NCBI GenBank assembly: GCA_947462335.1
Contig: OX381720.1
Location: forward strand, 689,501-753,500
Length of the DNA: 64,000 nucleotides
Reading direction: 5' to 3'
Source: Harmothoe impar
Lineage: Eukaryota > Annelida > Polychaeta > Phyllodocida > Polynoidae
Part shown: positions 57,240 to 64,000 of the stretch, one piece after another
Layout of the letters: each line of letters begins with the position of its first letter
Position numbering within the stretch: position 1 is the stretch's first letter
Position numbers and translations under genes: made by a program
The notes under the pieces: model-generated
Told to the model about the DNA's origin: nothing
Seen by the model: the letters and a program-made list of their open reading frames with translations, nothing else
Databases searched by the model: none

Positions 57240-59790
57240 GTCAGGTTTCAGGGTTGACTTTGTCACGTGAGACGCTACCCGGTAGTGCGTTAACATAGCG
57301 ATGTAAACATGAAAACTGCTCTAAAATATTGTACAAGGGGGGGGGGAGCCCCAAAATATTTTTTTCTGAACTCTCCTGTATTAGGCCTTTCTAATGTTAT
57401 GATTCATTAAGAAATCCAACAAGTAGAAGTAACTAAACCAATAGCGGCAGGACCCTCAAACATGAATACTACTAGAATAACTTGAAAAATTGCTCAATGA
57501 CAAGCCCTTTTTTGGGGGGGTTAGAGCAATTTTTGGGATCTGCCCTTAATATGTGGCAAAGAAGACATGTTGAATATCCAAGTTTCCGCTATCCCATTGA
57601 AAGAAAAATTCTTTATGACCCCCCAAGCCCCCCCGGAGTTTGGGTCAATTCACCATCCCAACCCTGTTGAAATCCTATACACGGTCTCGTGGCTGATCAA
57701 TTTGAGTTTGCTTTTTTGGATTTATGGATATTTCGGGGCCTCAAACATTTCTGAGTCTCAGATAATAGTAAAGTAGACATGCTGAAGTACCACCTATGTT
57801 TTTCCTGACCTAAAAAGATCCACTTTTGACCCAAATAGAGCAGGCGAGACTCTACCTGGTAGTGCTTTAACACAGCGAGTCTATCCGCGCCGACTGACAG
57901 TGGCCAGACTTAAACTGAAAATATGCTCTAAAATTGAACACAAGGGGGGGGGGAGGCCCCAAAATATTTTTCTGAACTCTCCTGTTTTAGGCCTTTCTAA
58001 TGATACGATTCATTAAGAAATCCAACAAATAGAAGTGACTAAACCAATAGCGGCAGGATCCTCAAACATGAATACTTCTAGAATAACTTGAAAAATTGCT
58101 CAACGACAAGCCCTTTTTTGGGGGGGTTAGAGCAATTTTTGGGATCTGCCCTTAATATGTGGCAAAGAAGACATGTTGAATATCCAAGTTTCCGCTATCC
58201 CATTGAAAGAAAAATTCTTTATGACCCCCCAAGCCCCCCCTGAGTTTGGGTCAATTCACCATCCCAACCCTGTTGAAATCCTATATACGGTCTCGTGGCT
58301 GATCAACTTGAGTTTGCTTTTTTGGATTTATGGATATTTCGGGGCCCCAAACATTTCTGAGCCTCAGATAATAGTAAAGTAGACATGCTGAAGTACCACC
58401 TATTTTTTTCCGGACCCAAAAAGACCCACTTTTGACCCAAATAGAGCAGGCGAGACTCTACCTGGTAGTGCTTTAACATAGCGAGTCTATCCGCGCCGAC
58501 TGAAAGTGGCCCTATCCAAACTGAAAATATGCTCTAAAAGTGAACACAAGGGGGGGAGCCCCAAAATATTTTTTTCTGAACTCCCCTTAGTCCGCAGGCT
58601 ACAAACCCTGCAGAATAAATGTTTGCGGCTCTGCCTGGGCATTCGTGACCCGCGAGAGATTAGTATAATTAATCTACATATTAGATGCAGGCTTGAGCAG
58701 TTGACGATACGCCGAAGATGTCACTTGTTATTAATAATGTACCGACTATCAAGGAATGTGGAGAATATTATTCAGCCTGCTAGGCTACTCCGAAATAATG
58801 TTAAAATTAAACTTAAGGTGAATCGACCAATTCTGGAGTCTTTTAGAAGCAGCCCTCTATATAGGGGTATGTTGAACTGGAATACACTAGATCCTGAAGT
58901 TCAGCATTTCACGTCTGTTACAGTGTTTAAAGGCAAGGTTAAACATACGCTTGAGGCCATTTAATGTTATTTAAAATATTTTTCTACAGATCTTGTGAAT
59001 TAATGTCAGTCCATGTTGTTTCTGTTGATGTTAAAACAGGTTGTAACTCATTGTGCCGTCCCCTGAACGAGAGTTGTCAAGAATCTTTATCCGCGGTGCA
59101 TATTGTTATACATTTACTTGACACTTGTGGAAACCATTATCATTATAATCTCCTAGCTCAATTTTTGAGTGATTCTATGTTGTGCAGAGATTGGCGATCA
59201 ATTATTGTATTTACTACTATTATGTATTGTATGACTGTATTATGAAGAGCATCACTTTTGGAATGAACTATGGTCAATAAACTATTCAAACTTCAAACTT
59301 CATTAGGCCTTTCTTATGATACGATTCATTAAGAAATCCAACAAGTAGAAGTGACTAAACCAATAGCGGCAGGACCCTCAAACATGAATACTACTAGAAT
59401 AACTTGAAAAATTGCTCAACGACAAGCCCTTTTTTGGGGGGGTTAGAGCAATTTTTGGGATCTGCCCTTAATATGTGGCAAAGGAGACATGTTGAATATC
59501 CAAGTTTCCGCAACCCCATTGAAAGAAAAATTCTTTATGACCCCCCAAGCCCCCCCTGAGTTTGGGTCAATTCACCATCCCAACCCTGTTGAAATCCTAT
59601 ACACGGTCTCGTGGCTGATCAACTTGAGTTTGCTTTTTTGGATTTATGGATATTTTGGGGCCCCAAACATTTCTGAGCCTCAGATAATAGTAAAGTAGAC
59701 ATGCTGAAGTACCACCTATTTTTTTCCTGACCCAAAAAGACCCATTTTTGACCCAAATAGAGCAGGCAAGACTCTACCCGGTAGTGTATT
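57240..59790 (+). repeat. ~606-bp tandem units, three copies
   Basis: Anchor atgttgaatatccaagtttc at 57,567, 58,173 and 59,489; the last interval is enlarged by a LINE. Units contain aatagcggcagga(c/t)cctcaa and gatttatggatat. The identical 69-codon frames are repeat by-products. Confidence 0.9.
58585..59300 (+). mobile_element. 5'-truncated non-LTR retrotransposon (LINE)
   Basis: The frame to 58,964 reads RRLQTLQNKCLRLCLGIRD and continues to RGMLNWNTLDPEVQ, the C-terminal tail after the RT domain in CR1/Jockey-like LINEs. A ~335-bp 3' region ends with AATAAA (59,276) and a ttcaaacttcaaacttc tail. It splits the third 606-bp unit between gaactccc and attaggcctttct, where the neighbouring units are continuous. 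The catalytic part is absent, as in typical dead-on-arrival copies. Confidence 0.85.
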
Positions 59791-61296
59791 TAACACTCAG
59801 AAAGGTTAATAGAGCTGTCTGTGGTTTAATACATGTAAATACCCAGTAGTGACTTTAAATAAGAGGCCATGGCCAGAAGTGAAAGTTCTTTTTCTGCCAT
59901 TTTATATGTAAATTCTTATATTTTCCAGTGAACGTGAGCGGTACGAGCAGGAGTCGCACAAACGGGAGCCACGGGAGCGGGAGTCGCCGGAGTTGCAGGA
60001 GTGGGAGCCTTGGCCACGTGAACACAGCACTCAGAACCTTGATCAGGGGCTCTTCAACACGTCTAGGAGCTCCAACCACTCCTCCTCGGGTCAGCATTTA
60101 CCCAATTTTTGACTTCAGGGGGGGTCTCTGAAATTTGGTCTTCAGAGCAAATCTTAAACTCCACAGTACTGACTGAGCGCCCAATGTGACCAATTTTTAT
60201 GGGATACTTTCAGGGGGTTAGGCCTAATTCTCAGTACTGCCACTTACGCACTGCTAAAGATAGACCTTGAATTTGTATAAAAAACAATTCCCAGGTCATT
60301 AACCCAATTTTTGACTTCAGGGGGGGGTCTCGGAAATTTTTCTCCAGAGCCAATTATAATGCCAAACGAAGCGTCTTGGCGAGAGGAGTTCAGAAATGTT
60401 CAATTTATCTCTCTATCATGTTTAGTTCCAGAGCTAGGTGCATATTAGTGACCTTTCGTCCCCCCCCCCCTGGTTTGATACATGTCCGACCTTAAACTCC
60501 ACAGTACTGCCTCAGAAAGGTTATTAGAGTTGCCTGTGCTTTAAAAGATGTAAATACCCGGTATTTAACACTCAGAAAGGTTAATAGAGCTGTCTGTGCT
60601 TTAATACATGTAAATACCCGGTAGTAAAGGCCATGGTTCTTCAGAAGTTAAAGTTCTTTTTCTGCCATTTTATATGTAAATTCTTATATTTTCTAGGCAA
60701 GAGTCGCGGGAGTCGCCGGAGTCGCACATGTAGGGGCTCCACAACACGTGTAGGGGCTCCATACCACGCCTAGGGGCTCCACAACATGGCTAGTGGCCCC
60801 ACAACACTCATACTAGCCCTTTAAATATGGACTTCATGAGAGGGAATTTCGGATACAAGTCGGGCGTGAAACCCATCTAGAAACTGTTCCACATATCTAG
60901 GAAACTCATCCACATGTTTAGGAACTCTTCAACATGTGTATCTAAACTCATCAATGGGTCTAGAAACTTTATATCTAGGAATTCCACTAGACATTTAGGA
61001 AGTCTAGGAACTCTTCAATATATCAATCTTCATCCAAGTCAATTGATTGCTGCCCTTTTAATTATTAATAAAATCAGTTTCCATTATAACAGAAGGAATT
61101 CCTTTGTTGTCATTTATAACCTCTATGTCATCAAGTAAACAAATTTCCTCACCAGCTTTGAAAAAATCCCAAACACACCTCCAAATGCCTAATGCGTTTC
61201 CAAACACAACCCCTTCCAAAATAGTAAATCCAGTATCTTCTCAAACAAGTGAGGGCTAGCAAACAGATGGAATCTGTTTGCGCCCTCACTTGTATA

Positions 61297-63300
61297 AGTT
61301 TGATAATATTATTTTCTTGAAATGAGATTATTATCAGGGGTTAGAGACCCACATCCCTGCTGTCAGTGGGGAGCACCACTGTCAGACAAGAAGCTCCTAT
61401 GTAGTCAGTATAAATTGTAATAACATAGATCTATATGTGTAGCCCTGATCCCTACATCACTTTCACTAGATATTTCAGGAATCTGCTCTTTTTTGAATTG
61501 TAACATAAGTTGAAGGGCAGAGGTGTAAGGCATTTGCTGTTGAGATGTTGAAGGAACATATTGATCATCATTCAACTTCCAATACTATTTTCAACCAGCC
61601 TTGCTTTAAGGTGTCTCTGAATACCTCCTAGTTTCAGATCTTCAAATGACTACTTCTGATCTGTTATGCTCAACATTGTGTATGAGGGACTTAGCATAAG
61701 CTGACATCCCGTACTAAACCATTGATCAATACCTAAATTTGCTTGCTCATCCCCAGCCTCTGTATACGTATTCTCTCCTCATGATAAGAGTGAGACAATA
61801 ATATGAAAGTATTACCATCACCAGTATATCTTACACCCACCTACCTGATGCACTGCATGCTGCTGATGTGAGACAAGTTCACCATCCTCTTCTAGCAGAG
61901 TCCTTTAGTACAGTGGAAGGATGAGACTTAGAGCTGACCTGACTGTATCTGCAAATGGAGCCTTACAAGAAGACCAGTAGCACAGGGGTATCATGGGTGT
62001 GTCTGATATGACTAATTAACATATTGCATGTTGCATCCTGAATGTCAGATGTACTAAGCACTTCTCCAGGGGTATCATGGGTGTGTCTTATATAGAGGTC
62101 CTGAGTGTTGCATGTCTGTGTTTCCATGTTTCTTTGTTAATTGACACCTCACTCATTAAGAACATATATACGATGCATCACGTCATGCCATAGCACAGTT
62201 ATATATCCTGGTAAGGTGTGACTGGGATCTACTCCTGTTACAGACCTGAATGCAATCTAAATGAATGGGTGTGGTGAGGTGGAAATACCACAGGTGCAGT
62301 GTTGAAGGAGAACCTGCCGTGACATCAGTTAATTAACTCAACATTCATGGATCATGTTTTTACTAGGAGGTGAGGGGTATCATGGGTGTGTCTCACAAAG
62401 TTATGCTACAAGCAGACTCGCCCAGTGAAGACAGCACCGGGTATGTATGCAGCCAAAAAGGGCGGAAAACTATACTGGTTATGTTGAGTATATCTGATTA
62501 TTGGAATACAATCTGAATAAAAGTGATCCAGGATGTTGACCAAGATGATACTTCTCCTTCTACCTAGTCTAATTATTCTATTAACCATTTCTTTTCAAAT
62601 CTTCTTAGCCAATTTTGGTCAAAAGGCTGACTGAAATTTTGCACAAATCAATTTTCCCCATTGAGTATACAAAATAAAAATACATGTCTAGGTCCCAAAG
62701 GGCCTACTTTCTGATAAAGGAATAATACATTTTTTCTTCGGGAGAATTTCTGGCGTAAGATCCCTCTAATAGACTTGAGAACAAATTTTATCTCAAAACC
62801 TAGCTGTGAACTCTGTGCACAGTGATAAGATGTTGACAGAAAAATAAAACTGTATTTTAGAAATGTGCAAAACAATGAAGGAATGTGAAGGAAAAAAAAA
62901 ATTTGTGAGCCTCCTCGGCCAATGTTTAGAGTTGACAGCAAGAATTTTCGATGTTGACAGCTAAAAAAACACTATTTTAAGAAATTGCTTGAACGGCTCT
63001 AAAAGTGATAAAAGAATTTATGTATAAAATAGTGATTTGACAGCTACCGTAGTATTTAACATCATAAGCCAGCCCCAGGTTAAACAGTTGTTTTTATTGG
63101 TGTTTTAGTTTGCAAGAGTTGTCTTCAATGGTCTCCAAAGTCTTATCCCAGCCTAAAAATGCCCCAATAAGAAGGGAGGGCACTTATTATGGGCAAGGCA
63201 CGATCACAGCCTCAAAGTACATGAAGGTTTTGCTCGGTTCAGTTCAGATAACCAACTTGAAGAGGTACAGCATTCTACCTTTAGTTCAAAGTCAGCAAAG
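61297..63300. other. Unique sequence, no gene recognised
   Basis: The words ggggtatcatgggtgtgtct occur three times (about 61,986, 62,070 and 62,375). No exon, RNA gene or element could be supported on either strand. Confidence 0.45.
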
Positions 63301-63309
63301 CTGGATGAT

Positions 63310-63655
63310 CTGGTCCTTGATCCAGCATGGTTGGTGCAGGAGCCAGAGAGTGGGAGGGGTGTAGGTGCCCCGTAATCGAAAAGGTAATGAAGGTATCGAA
63401 AGGTGTTGGTCTGAGCTCGTCCTGGGACAAACTCCCTGAGGTAGCCAACCTCGGCCTCTTATATACCCTGAGCGCGGACCAAGCAGTGTCGACCTGGCAC
63501 TCCACTGGCGCGCTGTCTGCAGTGCCCTGCCTGGCTCCGCTACCGGATAATGGTGTAGGTGTTGCCACCTGGTGTCCGAAGGAGGCACTTCCCGCTCTGA
63601 CTCCACAAACCAATATATACACGTATTATTCTTGCCCCTACATCACCCCCACCAG
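63310..63655 (-). repeat. LTR-like sequence (uncertain)
   Basis: Read on the minus strand, a purine tract (ggtgggggtga) is followed by TGTAGGGGCAAG, a GC-rich stretch and TATATAAGAGG at about 63,462. This resembles the junction of a gypsy interior and 3' LTR, but no second copy or pol sequence supports it. It could also be a gene promoter. Confidence 0.3.
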
Positions 63656-64000
63656 ATAAGAACTAGGGCTGACACATCTGATGTAATATACAATGCAAAC
63701 ATAGGAGAATAATCTCCGTGTACATAATGACATCAATTGTATTGATTCAAAGGGTTTGAATATGTTCCATCTGAACATGTGAAAAACTGGTTGATAAGTT
63801 TGACCTGTTACATCAAACAATGTTTATACATTTTATGTACATAACAGGGATCTCGCAGATCCAACATCAATAACAACAAGATAGATACTTTATAAAGATA
63901 TGAATATATGTGTTGCTACTCTACTTAACTTAACTACCGAGATCACAGCTTTTTGGTTTTGATGAGATCAATAATAACATTGATTTACTTATAATTGCAC
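63656..64000. other. No feature seen
   Basis: A/T-rich sequence to the window end without recognisable genes or repeats. Confidence 0.5.

Larger units (their letters stand above)
56050..61296 (+). mobile_element. Composite non-autonomous element, copy 2
   Basis: The inverted counterpart of 19,270-24,640 with the same block order and the terminal hairpin at 61,245-61,292. The middle differs: it has ~606-bp units (three copies, 57,240-59,790) that copy 1 lacks, only one or two 202-bp units, and four rather than nine 20-bp units. A truncated LINE sits inside one 606-bp unit. The left edge is approximate. Confidence 0.55.

Noticed and set aside
55768..61330. AT-rich inverted words flanking composite copy 2 as possible terminal repeats
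   Set aside because: Copies 1 and 3 lack them, and the homology boundary is at the terminal hairpin instead.
63281..63659. Overlapping 104-113-codon frames on both strands
   Set aside because: GC-rich LTR- or promoter-like DNA gives open frames on both strands; no motif.

Overview
The window is animal nuclear DNA, most likely from a marine invertebrate. It has spliced genes with very long introns, several retroelement classes (copia, gypsy, Penelope-like, LINE), dense satellites and many G/C homopolymer runs. The abundant TAGGCCTA palindromes and the repeat style remind me of echinoderm or hemichordate DNA, but I cannot fix the species.

The only host gene I can support is a rhodopsin-type G-protein-coupled receptor on the minus strand. 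It runs from upstream of 53,943 to beyond base 1. Six exons fit by reading frame and splice phase: signal peptide (53,900-53,943), extracellular N-terminus (48,759-48,916 and 46,426-46,741, the latter ending in TM1), end of TM1 plus TM2 (45,765-45,886), TM5 (1,127-1,314) and a 34-nt exon in intracellular loop 3 (247-280). TM3/TM4 were not found; TM6/TM7 would lie outside the window. A 59-nt candidate exon is at 2,217-2,275. Almost everything else lies in its introns.

Region by region: 3.2-6.4 kb is a 5' LTR, gag and protease of a dead gypsy-type element. 6.4-8.3 kb is a fragment of a composite satellite-bearing repeat. 8.3-15.3 kb is a patchwork of GTCG-type arrays and G/C-tract repeats. 15.5-19.2 kb is mostly unique, with a 17-bp minisatellite. 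19.27-24.64 kb is one copy of a ~5.4-kb composite element; an inverted relative occupies about 56.0-61.3 kb and a shorter one 51.1-52.05 kb. 24.9-30.7 kb holds a perfect-looking 73-bp palindrome, a 146-bp satellite with RFX-like boxes and an ~81-bp satellite. 30,697-40,262 is a 9,566-bp element with 697-bp near-identical terminal inverted repeats and a 6-bp target duplication (Polinton/Maverick-like ends, but no recognisable Polinton gene). 40,813-45,680 is a copia element. 47.6-63.7 kb contains LTR fragments, a gypsy RT relic, a Penelope-like relic and a truncated LINE.

Most notable are the geneless Polinton-like element, whose inverted repeats carry a dense NF-Y/E2F/E-box/ETS-like motif cluster, and the composite element, which carries an ATG-plus-splice-donor module resembling a captured first exon. 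All calls come from reading the sequence; no search was run.
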